Below are positions 1 through 6,669 of a stretch of 12,664 bases of DNA, piece by piece (the stretch's first letter is position 1; each line of letters opens with the position of its first letter). The translations under genes were made by a program, and so were the position numbers. This DNA is from CAXMQS01 sp964195995 (lineage in GTDB: Bacteria; Actinomycetota; Acidimicrobiia; Spongiisociales; JAOTWH01): the NCBI GenBank assembly GCA_964195995.1, contig CAXMQS010000018.1:1-12664 (forward strand). The letters are read 5' to 3'. The notes under the pieces were generated by a model. It was not told where the DNA came from, searched no databases, and was given only the letters and a program-made list of their open reading frames with translations.

Positions 1-66
1 GAGCAACGGCAACGCGGCAAAGATGAGGATGAAACAAACGGCCAGACGGACGCGTCTCGAAGACAC
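1..66 (-). CDS. Start of an exported or membrane protein (partial, runs off the left edge)
   Basis: Reading leftwards, a GTG codon at 66-64 is preceded at a 6-8 nt distance by the Shine-Dalgarno AAGGAG (80-75). It opens 22 codons that reach the window edge without a stop. The visible peptide begins MSSRRVRLAV and continues with a hydrophobic stretch (about residues 8-22, CFILIFAALPLL). This positively charged N-terminus plus hydrophobic core is a signal peptide or first membrane helix. An in-frame GTG at 75-73 overlaps the Shine-Dalgarno and is less likely to be the start. The mature protein is outside the window, so no function can be given. The gene is separated from module A by about 400 nt holding the repeat and the tRNA fragment. 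Confidence 0.6.
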   Translation of the reverse strand, partial: MSSRRVRLAVCFILIFAALPLL

Positions 67-294
67 GGTGGGCACTCCTTGTGGTCGGAGATAGCGACCA
101 TACCACGAAATAGGGCTTCTAGCTATGCGTTTAGTGGAGCGCCTCGATTTCGCGAATGCTCACCGTGGTGAACATCGCACCCGGTGACGGGCGTGTCCTG
201 GCCTGAGGCGCTAAGGCCAGCCTCACTCTGCGATGTATTCGACCAGCCACGAAGGAGGACCATTGACGGCCGAATGCTAGGCGCGACCCCGAAT
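67..294. other. Non-coding stretch with a 7-bp stem-loop and a stranded ribosome binding site
   Basis: No convincing gene is seen; the open frames here have no Shine-Dalgarno or recognisable content. A perfect 7-bp inverted repeat, CTGGCCT (198-204) and AGGCCAG (214-220) with a 9-nt loop, could be a small stem-loop but lacks a T-run. A strong Shine-Dalgarno AAGGAGG (252-258) is followed by TTG at 263, but that frame stops after five codons at 278-280. It looks like the beginning of a gene whose body is missing, 15 nt before the 57-nt repeat. Confidence 0.4.
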
Positions 295-351
295 CCACCC
301 CGTTTCCACCCCGTCACAACGGCCAGTAGCGATCACTCCTGGGCACTCGGC
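295..351 (+). repeat. 57-nt dispersed direct repeat, copy 1
   Basis: First of three ungapped 57-nt copies in the same orientation. The unit starts with the doublet CCACCCCGT-TT-CCACCCCGT. After a variable 3-4 nt it continues with CGGCCAGTAGC, then a second doublet CACTC-N5-CACTC, ending GGC. The middle can form a hairpin, CCAGTAG / CTCCTGG with one internal mismatch and a 6-nt loop. Copies 1 and 2 differ at four positions, as do copies 1 and 3. Similarity stops abruptly on both sides. Copy 1 ends where a tRNA-Asn 3' half begins. The identity is unknown. The doublet architecture recalls terminal repeats of some insertion sequences (IS21-type ends have multiple short repeats), but no transposase is present. 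Confidence 0.85.
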
Positions 352-409
352 CCCCAGGTACCGAACTGTTAATCCGTAAAGTTGTGGGTTCGAATCCCAC
401 CCCCGGAGC
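352..409 (+). pseudogene. tRNA-Asn(GTT) 3' half, remnant or attachment-site-like
   Basis: The 3' half of a tRNA is plain. There is an anticodon loop CTGTTAA (366-372) with GTT at 368-370, and a perfect T-arm of GTGGG (384-388), loop TTCGAAT, CCCAC (396-400). The 3' acceptor strand CCCCGGA (401-407) and discriminator G408 follow. This matches the usual bacterial tRNA-Asn 3' part. The 5' acceptor and D-arm are not present: that position is occupied by the end of the 57-nt repeat. Only a poor TCCTGGG (337-343) could stand in, and it is part of the repeat, occurring also in copy 2 where there is no tRNA. The anticodon stem has two mismatches (364/374 and 361/377), so this is unlikely to be functional. 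A tRNA 3' end standing alone is the classic scar or attachment site of an integrated element. That reading is inference, since no integrase is visible. Confidence 0.7.
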
Positions 410-448
410 GTGAGACTGCCGAGCACTCGTCAGACGTTCAACGAGCCG

Positions 449-486
449 CAACGGGGAGGTTGTAGGCCCTTCGGCCGGCGCCGTTG
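449..486 (-). terminator. Stacked inverted repeats after hmuV, possible terminator
   Basis: Just beyond the hmuV stop the outer arms CAACGG (449-454) and CCGTTG (481-486) enclose GGCC-CTTC-GGCC (465-476). The structure lies where the importer operon should end but has no T-run, so it is only a candidate. On the minus strand its core reads GGCCGAAGGGCC, which also resembles the GGG-N-C-N4-G-N-CCC boxes near the cupredoxin genes with the two outermost bases changed. Confidence 0.35.
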
Positions 487-490
487 AGGA

Positions 491-1261
491 TCAACCGGCG
501 AGCACCAGCAAGCAGTCTCGGAACGGGTGTGGCATTACCCGCATGCTTTGTCCGTAGACCTGGGTGAGCAGGTCGGCGTCGAGGACTGCCTCGGGAGCAC
601 CATCGGCTCGCACTCCGCCTGCATCCATCAACACGAGACGATCGGCATGCGCTGCTGCGGCGTTGAGATCGTGAAGCGCCATGATGACGGTGCGACCACT
701 GGCAGCCGCGTTAACGAGCAGCTCCATCGTGCGGACTTCATGGGCCACATCCAGGCTGGCTGTGGGTTCATCCAAGAGGATGAGCGGGGTGTCCTGGGCG
801 AGGACGCGAGCAAGGCTCACCCGGGCCTGCTCGCCGCCGGAGAGCGTGGCGACGATCCGGTCGGCGAGATGCGAGGTAGATGTCGCTGCCATCGCGGCAT
901 CGATGAGCTCCTGATCGCGTTGTGCCCCTGACTCAGGGGCATTGCGATGTGGGTGGCGGCCGAGGCCGACAACAGCATGAGCGGTGAACGGGATGTCACG
1001 ATCCACGTGCTGGGGGAGCACGGCGCGCATTCGGGCCAGCTCGTCGGGTGTCAGGGAGAGGAGTGACTGATCGAAGATCCGGATCGCACCAGACGTCGGC
1101 CGTAGGTCCCCTGCTAGCAACCGGAGTAGCGTCGACTTCCCTGCTCCGTTGGGCCCAATGATCGCGATGAGCTGGCCGGATTCTGCGATGAGTTGCACGT
1201 CGCTGAGCAGCTTCGCGCCCCGCACCTCGAACGAGAGTCCCTCTGCTGCCAGCGGTGTCAT
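491..1261 (-). CDS. hmuV: ABC transporter ATPase of a haem/siderophore-type importer
   Basis: This is the cytoplasmic ATPase that drives uptake of haem or a related iron/cobalamin-type ligand through the FecCD permease. Seen: Walker A GPNGAGKST (residues 36-44), Q-loop LPQ (Q84), signature LSGGE (140-144), Walker B LILLDEP (160-166) and switch histidine in ALHDLN (H197). The segment GLGRHPHR shortly after the Q-loop and the C-terminal VYGQSMRVMPHP are typical of the HmuV/FecE branch. I place the start at ATG 1261-1259, which overlaps the hmuU stop as ATGA and gives 256 aa, the usual HmuV length. A start ten codons upstream (1291) is open but would overlap hmuU further. It is the last gene of the operon. 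HmuV is the best fit, but FecE/BtuD-like ATPases are hard to separate by sequence alone. Confidence 0.88.
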   Translation of the reverse strand: MTPLAAEGLSFEVRGAKLLSDVQLIAESGQLIAIIGPNGAGKSTLLRLLAGDLRPTSGAIRIFDQSLLSLTPDELARMRAVLPQHVDRDIPFTAHAVVGLGRHPHRNAPESGAQRDQELIDAAMAATSTSHLADRIVATLSGGEQARVSLARVLAQDTPLILLDEPTASLDVAHEVRTMELLVNAAASGRTVIMALHDLNAAAAHADRLVLMDAGGVRADGAPEAVLDADLLTQVYGQSMRVMPHPFRDCLLVLAG

Positions 1262-2301
1262 GTGACCACCTTGCGCCGGGAGATAAGCCACAGGAAGAAC
1301 GAACCGCCAACCGCTGCAGTAAGCAAACCGACCGGGATCTCGCTGGGTTTGGCCAGGGTGCGCGCACCGATGTCGGCGAAAACCACCGTGATGGCGCCGG
1401 TCAGGAGGCTGGCAACGAGGAGAGGTCCGTGGCGCGGGCCGATTAGCCGACGGGCGATGTGGGGGGCAATGAGGCCAACGAACGAGATCACCCCAACCGC
1501 GCCTACGCCTGCCCCGGTGGTTATTCCTACCCCCATCAGCAAGACCGTGGTCGCCAACTCCACATCAACGCCCAGATGCCTCGCCTCGGCGATCCCCAGG
1601 GTGAGCAGATCCAGAACCCGGCCTGCCCCCAGCAGGGCGAGTGACGCCCCACCCCCGATGGCCGCCGCCGTGCCGAGCGCTCGCCAGGTCGAACCGGTGA
1701 GGCTCCCCAGCAGCCAGAATTCGATCGGAGGAATGCGACTCTGATCGGAGACGAAGACGATGAACCCAACGATTGCGCTGAGAGCAGCTCCTAGCGCAAC
1801 GCCAGAGAGAACGAACCGAGTGGGGTCGAGGGTGGTGACACCTCGGGACAACCGGCGAACTACGAGTGCGGTGAGGATGCCAGTCGCCACCCCTCCTGCG
1901 ATCGCTCCCTGGACGCCCCCGGCTAGGGCGCCGAGCGCAGCACCGATGGCGGCGCCGGGCCCTATGCCGAGGAGGTGCGGGTCTGCCAGAGGGTTGCGCA
2001 GCGATCCCTGGAGCACGACTCCGGCGACGCCGAGGCCACCCCCGGCCACCATGCCCAGCAGGGTTCGGGGAAGCCGAATGTTCCACACTACGGAGTCGAC
2101 CCGCCGGGCGGGCTCGTCGCCGATGGACATCCCGAGACGGCGGGCCACCGCGGTCCACACCTCGCCGAGGTCGAGCGTCACCGCTCCAACGCTCAGGCTG
2201 ATCCCAAGCCCGACAAGGAGGATTGCCACGAGGGCGGCGAGCACCACCCTTGTGCGCAACGGAGACGTCCTGCCTCCGACTGAGACAAGACGTGATGTCA
2301 C
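1258..2301 (-). CDS. hmuU: FecCD-family permease of the haem/siderophore importer
   Basis: This is the inner-membrane channel subunit, predicted to work as a homodimer with HmuV and to receive ligand from HmuT. It is 347 aa, the normal length for this ten-helix family. Family hallmarks are visible: RLPRTL (76-81), QGSLRNPLADP (98-108), the glycine-rich GIGPGAAIGAALG that follows, GLIAPHIARRL (276-286) and EIPVG near the C-terminus (321-325). The start is GTG at 2301-2299, overlapping the hmuT stop as GTGA; no nearby ATG competes. An additional hydrophobic N-terminal helix (about 18-38) precedes the conserved core. Translational coupling with both neighbours is expected from the 4-nt overlaps. 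The substrate cannot be read from the permease; haem is inferred from HmuT and HmuV. Confidence 0.9.
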   Translation of the reverse strand: MTSRLVSVGGRTSPLRTRVVLAALVAILLVGLGISLSVGAVTLDLGEVWTAVARRLGMSIGDEPARRVDSVVWNIRLPRTLLGMVAGGGLGVAGVVLQGSLRNPLADPHLLGIGPGAAIGAALGALAGGVQGAIAGGVATGILTALVVRRLSRGVTTLDPTRFVLSGVALGAALSAIVGFIVFVSDQSRIPPIEFWLLGSLTGSTWRALGTAAAIGGGASLALLGAGRVLDLLTLGIAEARHLGVDVELATTVLLMGVGITTGAGVGAVGVISFVGLIAPHIARRLIGPRHGPLLVASLLTGAITVVFADIGARTLAKPSEIPVGLLTAAVGGSFFLWLISRRKVVT

Positions 2302-3251
2302 TGCGCCAGGTTGGGGTACAAGTCTTTGACGAACTCCAGCAATGCCTTGCCGACGCGCGGGCCCAGGTTGAAGAAATAGGCCTCGTCGTAGATCAGGTAG
2401 CGGTCGGTGTCGGCGGCGGGCGTGTCGGCAACACCGGGGATCTGCTCGAAGGCCTCGATCCCACCGAGGGCCGCCAACCCGGCCTCGGGCAGCACGATCA
2501 CATCGGGGGCCGCAGCGACCAGGGCCTCTGGCGTGAGCGGGGCGGGCCCGCCGAGGAGCTCGGCGCCGACATCCACTGCCTTGGCGCCTTCGATCATCGC
2601 CTGGGTCGGCATGCCGGCTCCGAAAAGAAAGATGGTCTCAGGGCCGCGGACGTAGATGTATACCACTCGTGGGGCGGTCTCGGCTCCGGCGGCCAGCGTG
2701 GTGGCTGCCTCGATATCCGCTGCGACCTCAGCAGCGAGCGTCGCTCCCTCCTCCGGGACGCCGAGCAGCTCGGCGACCGTGGTGATCTTCTGCAGCACCC
2801 CGTCCAACGTCGGAGGGCTGTCGATGATCACGACTTCCACTCCGGCGTCCCGCAATTGGTCGAGGGCCTCGGGAGGCTGGATGGTCTGATCACCGATCAC
2901 GAGGGTTGGCTCGAAGGCAAGCACCGGCTCGGCGGCGAGCATCTGGCCGAATCCGACCTGTGGGAGGTCGGTGGCTTCTGGCGGGAAAGTAGTCGTCACA
3001 TCGACCCCAACGACACTGTCGCCGCGACCGAGCGCGAACACGATCTCGGTGAGATCGCCGGTCAGTGTGATGATTCGGTCGTCGGCTGCCGCGGTTGTCG
3101 TTGTTTCGGCCGGCGCCGTCTCGGTGACTGTGGTCGTGGCCTGGCCGTTGATGGCAACGGCATCCGTGGCGAGCGTGGTCTCGGACCCGCTATCGCCACA
3201 AGCCGCGGCCAACGTCCCTAGAACGGCGATGAGCAGTATGAAGCGCTTCAT
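2298..3251 (-). CDS. hmuT: Lipoprotein substrate-binding protein of the importer (HmuT-like)
   Basis: This is the extracytoplasmic binding protein (PF01497 type) that would capture ligand and deliver it to HmuU. It is 317 aa. A lipoprotein signal is present, MKRFILLIAV with LAAAC and the acylated Cys at 18. A Thr/Ala/Glu-rich linker (about 36-57) follows, then the fold starting RIITLTGDLTEIVFALG (from residue 59), the stretch GVDVTTTFPPEA (82-93) and LPQVGF (96-101). The overall similarity is to HmuT rather than FhuD. Oddities: the protein contains no histidine, and the position where haem-binding relatives usually have Tyr (VGY) is Phe101. Haem as the substrate is therefore uncertain. The ATG at 3251-3249 overlaps the upstream stop as ATGA and is preceded by AGGAAAGGA, a good ribosome binding site. 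Confidence 0.87.
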   Translation of the reverse strand: MKRFILLIAVLGTLAAACGDSGSETTLATDAVAINGQATTTVTETAPAETTTTAAADDRIITLTGDLTEIVFALGRGDSVVGVDVTTTFPPEATDLPQVGFGQMLAAEPVLAFEPTLVIGDQTIQPPEALDQLRDAGVEVVIIDSPPTLDGVLQKITTVAELLGVPEEGATLAAEVAADIEAATTLAAGAETAPRVVYIYVRGPETIFLFGAGMPTQAMIEGAKAVDVGAELLGGPAPLTPEALVAAAPDVIVLPEAGLAALGGIEAFEQIPGVADTPAADTDRYLIYDEAYFFNLGPRVGKALLEFVKDLYPNLAQ

Positions 3252-3988
3252 GTTTCCTTTCCTACGATGGCGTATGCCCGCTGTGGGGCGTGAATCGAAA
3301 CTGTCCGATCAGCCGTGATGGCCCGATACCCGGCCCAGATCAAGGACAGGCCGATGAGCTCCATCACGTAGAGCACCTCGACGTGCCCAAGGCGGGTGAA
3401 CACCCCCCCGATGCCGGGCAGGATCGCGCCGACCGCGATCAGGGCGTTGCCAACCACCCGGCTGCGGGGGCGGTCGGCACGTCGCGAGTACAGGACTGCA
3501 GACCAGATCGCTCCGCCCACCAGAAAGACAACGGCGTACAGGTTGATGAGTGGAGAGAACAGACGGACGAACCCCCACTGCATAGAGTCGCCGTCGAGGC
3601 GGCCATCAGCCGGTGAGATCACAGGTGTGGCGATCACGAAGGTCGCGGCGATAGCGATGTATGTGACCAGTACAACGGTAAGGCGGTCGGCTTTGCGCCG
3701 ATCCATCAGCAGGTAGACCGAACCCTGTGCGAGCGGTGCGCCTCCGAGCAGGGCTCCGGCGATGTACCAGGCGCGAAAGACCGGCTCATTCCAACCCGCC
3801 AGCGTTGTGGTGGCCTCGGTGAATGTTCCTAGTCCGAACAGGGCAGCACCGATCATCCACCACAGGAGGTGGCGGGCCTGCGGATTTCGGCGCCAATGGC
3901 GATACAACACGGTGGTGAACCCAGCAGCGACAATCGTCGACACGATCGGCAGATAGTCAATCGGACCGGCGTCGCTCGCGGCGAGCAA
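3248..3988 (-). CDS. Polytopic membrane protein of unknown function, first gene of the importer operon
   Basis: I cannot name this protein. The translation is strongly hydrophobic with about seven predicted membrane segments, including LPIVSTIVAAGFTTVLY, WWMIGAALFGLGTF, AWYIAGALLGGAPLAQ, VVLVTYIAIAATFVIA, INLYAVVFLVGGAIW and VELIGL-like C-terminal helices. Conserved-looking features are YRHWRRNP after the first helix and GHVEVLYVMELIGL near the end. The start is uncertain. The frame is open to an ATG at 4243, but the N-terminal 85 residues look unlike a protein start. I prefer TTG 3988-3986, preceded by GAGG at a suitable distance, giving about 246 aa beginning just before the first strong helix. 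A GTG at 4117 is another option. Its stop overlaps hmuT as ATGA, so it should be co-translated with the importer. It may be an accessory component, but this is inference. Confidence 0.7.
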   Translation of the reverse strand: MLAASDAGPIDYLPIVSTIVAAGFTTVLYRHWRRNPQARHLLWWMIGAALFGLGTFTEATTTLAGWNEPVFRAWYIAGALLGGAPLAQGSVYLLMDRRKADRLTVVLVTYIAIAATFVIATPVISPADGRLDGDSMQWGFVRLFSPLINLYAVVFLVGGAIWSAVLYSRRADRPRSRVVGNALIAVGAILPGIGGVFTRLGHVEVLYVMELIGLSLIWAGYRAITADRTVSIHAPQRAYAIVGKET

Positions 3989-4346
3989 TATGGGCCTCAA
4001 GCCCGAAACGCTACCCAATCGGATATCGAACCGAAGTCGAATCCAAGCCGACGCCACGTCGGGAACAAGCAGGGCCAGAGACCACAGCCATGTAGCCAGG
4101 ATCCGTACGATCGACACTGCGATCGCACCAGTGTTGGACTGAGGTTCCAGGCCACCTTCGGCATCGTGATCGACATGTCTCTGGCGACGGTTCGACTGAG
4201 TCGTGGCGCAATCGCGGGTTCGAAGCCCACACCGCGGCGACATCTCGTGTCCCGCGCGAAGAGCGACCCCATGGAGGGCACGCTCCCTTATTGCTGCGGC
4301 CGTCCTGGCCTCGTGCCCCGGTCTGCCTGCGCGCTCGGTCGGTTAG
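3989..4346. other. Non-coding leader and promoter region upstream of the importer operon
   Basis: No independent gene is supported here; open frames in both directions lack ribosome binding sites and family features. The region should hold the promoter of the minus-strand operon. I see no IdeR/DtxR or Fur-type palindrome. A short inverted repeat GCTCGC-G-GCGAGC (3974-3986) covers the proposed TTG start. A GGGC/GCCC pair lies just upstream. A T-arm-like string GGGTTCGAAGCCC occurs at 4216-4228 but has no tRNA around it. Confidence 0.35.
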
Positions 4347-4403
4347 CCACCCCGTTTCCACCCCGTCAGCACGGCCAGTAGCGGTCACTCCTGGTCACTC
4401 GGC
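4347..4403 (+). repeat. 57-nt dispersed direct repeat, copy 2
   Basis: Same length and orientation as copy 1, with four substitutions. The CCACCCCGT doublet is intact, and the central hairpin arms CCAGTAG / CTCCTGG are unchanged while the loop is altered (CGGTCA). It sits exactly between the importer operon and the two-component/cupredoxin module. The upstream flank shares nothing with the flanks of the other copies. Downstream, after 48 nt, comes a small open frame with a good ribosome binding site. Confidence 0.85.
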
Positions 4404-4451
4404 AGCGTCGCCGTCTGGGCCGGGCGAGGAGAAAGGGGTGAGGGAGGACTC

Positions 4452-4544
4452 ATGCACGCCTTCCCATTCACAGTCGAGGCCCTGGTTCACATTGACCCCA
4501 GCGGCGAGCCCGAGGCCCACAACCTCACCGCCCACCACAACTGA
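4452..4544 (+). CDS. Possible 30-aa small protein, unrecognised
   Basis: An ATG at 4452 follows the Shine-Dalgarno GGGAGG (4442-4447) at a normal distance and opens 30 codons to TGA. The peptide starts MHAFPFTVEALVHIDPSGE and ends NLTAHHN; five of 30 residues are histidine. There is no signal peptide or membrane segment. It lies right after repeat copy 2 and about 165 nt from the convergent end of RR1. I do not recognise the sequence. Good ribosome binding site placement argues for translation; the short length and lack of a family argue against. It may be the N-terminal stump of a truncated gene. Confidence 0.35.
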   Translation: MHAFPFTVEALVHIDPSGEPEAHNLTAHHN

Positions 4545-4708
4545 CCTCGGACCCAAACCGCATGCCCCGTGGACGTCATGTCACCCGGACTGCAGGTGAG
4601 GTAGGTTTGTCAGACGGCGGCGGGCGCGAAGCTCAATAGGGGGTATTCGGAGTCGCGTTTGGACTGATGCCTCCCTGACAAGTTGCCTGTCGGCAGTGCC
4701 CATCTCGA
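4545..4708. other. Short intergenic stretch between small ORF and RR1, nothing recognised
   Basis: No gene, strong hairpin or promoter motif is visible. The 3' side of RR1-HK1 transcription ends here, with only weak 3-4 bp inverted repeats near 4676-4696. Confidence 0.3.
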
Positions 4709-5335
4709 TCAGTCGATCAGATTAAGGCGTAACCCTGTCGCCACAGCTTCCGCCCGCCCGGAAACACCGAGGCGCTCATACAGGGTGCGGATCCGAGTGC
4801 GCAGCATGCTCTCCGACCAGCCCGTGGTCTCGCTGATCGTTCGATTGTCTGCCCCGGACGCGAGCAGGCGAAGCAGGCGCATCCCATCGTCGTCGAGCTC
4901 CGTCGGGCGGTCGACAGGTTCAGGTCTAGCCAGATCCACAAGTGCCTGCCCGAGATACGGATCGACGTGGGCTCCTCCGGAGGCGACGGCCTTTATCGCC
5001 TTGAGGAGCTCGGCGCGCCCGGACCTCTTCAGCACGAATCCCCGAGCTCCGAGTTCAATTGCCCGGCGCAGGTAGCTGGGGTCGTCGTGCATGGTCAGCA
5101 CGACGGTTGCCGGCGACACCTGCATGCGGCCTAGACGTTCGAGTACCTCGAGGCCTCCCATTCCCTCCATCCGTAGATCGAGAAGTACAACATCCACATC
5201 GACCTCTTTGAGTAGGTCGAGAAGTGATTGACCGTCTTGCAGCGCGGCGACTACTTCGATCGACTCGTCGTTTGCGATCATGAGCTCGATGCCCTCGCGA
5301 ACGATGGCGTGGTCGTCGACGATGACGAGCCTCAT
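4709..5335 (-). CDS. NarL/LuxR-type response regulator (RR1)
   Basis: This is a cytoplasmic DNA-binding regulator, presumably phosphorylated by HK1. It has 208 aa. The receiver domain (1-120) carries acidic pocket D7/D8, phosphoacceptor D53 in VVLLDLRMEGMGG, switch T81 (VLTMHDD) and K103 (FVLKRSG). The C-terminal LuxR helix-turn-helix (about 145-205) ends LYERLGVSGRAEAVATG. Its first half is atypical: the common (L/T)xRExEVL segment reads LDDDGMRLL, and the recognition-helix region is GWSESMLRTRIRTLY. It may therefore bind a site different from its paralogue RR2, with which it shares length and C-terminal ending (RLNLID versus RRGLID). The ATG overlaps the HK1 stop as ATGA, so the pair is one translationally coupled unit. 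Confident as a regulator; the target is inferred only. Confidence 0.93.
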   Translation of the reverse strand: MRLVIVDDHAIVREGIELMIANDESIEVVAALQDGQSLLDLLKEVDVDVVLLDLRMEGMGGLEVLERLGRMQVSPATVVLTMHDDPSYLRRAIELGARGFVLKRSGRAELLKAIKAVASGGAHVDPYLGQALVDLARPEPVDRPTELDDDGMRLLRLLASGADNRTISETTGWSESMLRTRIRTLYERLGVSGRAEAVATGLRLNLID

Positions 5336-6633
5336 GATGTCTCCTTGCTCAGCGGCACTCGGGCTACGAGCGTGGTTCCGGCGCTATTCGATCGAATGTC
5401 AAGGTCACCGTCGACCGAGTCGAGCATGCTGCGAACAGTGGCGATACCCAGTCCCTTGGGCCCATTCTGCCACTGACCATCATCGACCACACTGAGTTCC
5501 GCTGCATGGCCGAGGTCGCGAAGCCGCACCTCGATCGTTGTGGCTCCCGAGTGCTTCACGGCGTTAGCGACTCCCTCCCGCGCAGCTCTGTAAAGCGCCT
5601 CCTCGACCACGAATCCGAGCGACCGATCCATGTCGGTGTCGACGTCTATCACGGGTGGAGACTCCCCGCTGGACGCCAGGCCTAGCAACGAGGTTCTGAG
5701 TCCTTGCTGGTCGACTGGTGACGTCTGGAGCCGTTGCATCTCGTCGCGGAGGGTGACGTCGAGTTGGCGCGCCAGATCGCCGAGGCGCTGTGTCTCATTC
5801 GCCGCTGCCTCCGTATCAAGTTGCGAGTCCTTGAGCGCCTCCAGTCCGTAGAGCAGTCGATAGACGACTTGGCCCACATCATCGTGGAGCGCCGTGGCCA
5901 GGCGAACCCTCTCGGTTTCACGCACCTCGAGGCTGCGGCGAAGCAGCATTTCGCTCTCCTGTCTGCGCCGCTCCGCTCCACGAAGGGTCGCCAGTGTGAG
6001 CGCTCCCATGAACAATGTCAGGAGCCCGAGCCCAGACCCGATCCTGATCCAGGTGCTGGCCTTGACTCCGGCGAGGGTCTCATCGAGCGGATCGAGGCGT
6101 TGGTACACCTCGAATACGGCCGCGATCTCCCCGTCGCCTCCGACAACGGGGATGTAGAACTCCATGAGCGGGCCGAACCCTCGTTCGAATTCGTTTTCCA
6201 GGTCGGTCAGGTCAGCTTGCTCGACCGAGACCTCTCCAGCGAAAGCCTGCCTCACGTCGCTGCGGAGATTGAACCGTCGGTCGATGAGGCGGTCTTCATC
6301 TGACCACAGGATTCGGCCCGAGCGGTCCCACAGCTTGACCCGAACAGTGTCGCCTCCGAGAAGGCGAAGCCGGGCTGCGGCTGCGAAGGCAGAGAGCTCG
6401 GTATCTACCGTGAACTCGGTGGTGCCAGAGGACTCGACCACGGCATCCACGGCGCGCTGCAACTCGTGGACGCGGGCAGTGACCAGGTGGTCGCGAACGG
6501 CTGAGGGGATGAGAAACCCCAGCAAAACGGCCACGATTCCGGATACGACGATGCCCAGGAAGCCGATGCGACCGAGCCGACCCAGCTCGTGCCAGACAGT
6601 GCCGAGACCTCGTCGCGTTGGTCGCCCACTCAT
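5332..6633 (-). CDS. Membrane sensor histidine kinase, HisKA_3/NarX-like (HK1)
   Basis: This is an inner-membrane kinase for RR1. It has 433 aa. The first membrane helix is about 23-43, and an extracytoplasmic Cache/PAS-like domain (about 45-192) contains RVKLWDRSGRILWSDE and FYIPVVGGDGEIAAVFEVYQ. The second helix is about 197-216. The HisKA_3 dimerisation domain has the phosphorylated His250 in ALHDDVGQ, with the acidic residue at H+1 and Gln at H+5 intact. The HATPase has N-box REGVANAVKHS (352-362), G1 VVDDGQ (382-387) and G2 GLGIATVRSM (394-403). ATG 6633 lacks a strong Shine-Dalgarno. The protein is a paralogue of HK2, sharing WxELGxxGR before helix 1, LLGGDTxRVKxW and YRLLYGLE. It is divergent from cupredoxin 1 across about 200 nt. 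The signal sensed is unknown. Confidence 0.92.
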   Translation of the reverse strand: MSGRPTRRGLGTVWHELGRLGRIGFLGIVVSGIVAVLLGFLIPSAVRDHLVTARVHELQRAVDAVVESSGTTEFTVDTELSAFAAAARLRLLGGDTVRVKLWDRSGRILWSDEDRLIDRRFNLRSDVRQAFAGEVSVEQADLTDLENEFERGFGPLMEFYIPVVGGDGEIAAVFEVYQRLDPLDETLAGVKASTWIRIGSGLGLLTLFMGALTLATLRGAERRRQESEMLLRRSLEVRETERVRLATALHDDVGQVVYRLLYGLEALKDSQLDTEAAANETQRLGDLARQLDVTLRDEMQRLQTSPVDQQGLRTSLLGLASSGESPPVIDVDTDMDRSLGFVVEEALYRAAREGVANAVKHSGATTIEVRLRDLGHAAELSVVDDGQWQNGPKGLGIATVRSMLDSVDGDLDIRSNSAGTTLVARVPLSKETS

Positions 6634-6669
6634 ATCTACGAGCGTTTCGATCGCGATGGTGGCTCACTA

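Noticed and set aside
337..409. Complete tRNA-Asn gene
   Set aside because: The only possible 5' acceptor strand is part of the repeat unit, the D-arm is not formed, spacing is short by about two nt and the anticodon stem has two mismatches.
1193..1744. Long plus-strand open frame opposite hmuV/hmuU
   Set aside because: It is antisense to well-supported importer genes, has no family features and reflects GC-rich codon bias.
2223..3221. 332-codon plus-strand open frame opposite hmuT
   Set aside because: The minus-strand HmuT has a lipobox, domain motifs and ATGA overlaps; the antisense frame has low-complexity Gly/Arg content.
4213..4240. tRNA gene around GGGTTCGAAGCCC
   Set aside because: No matching 5' acceptor strand, D-arm or anticodon arm on either strand; TTCGAA is palindromic and easily mimics a T-loop.
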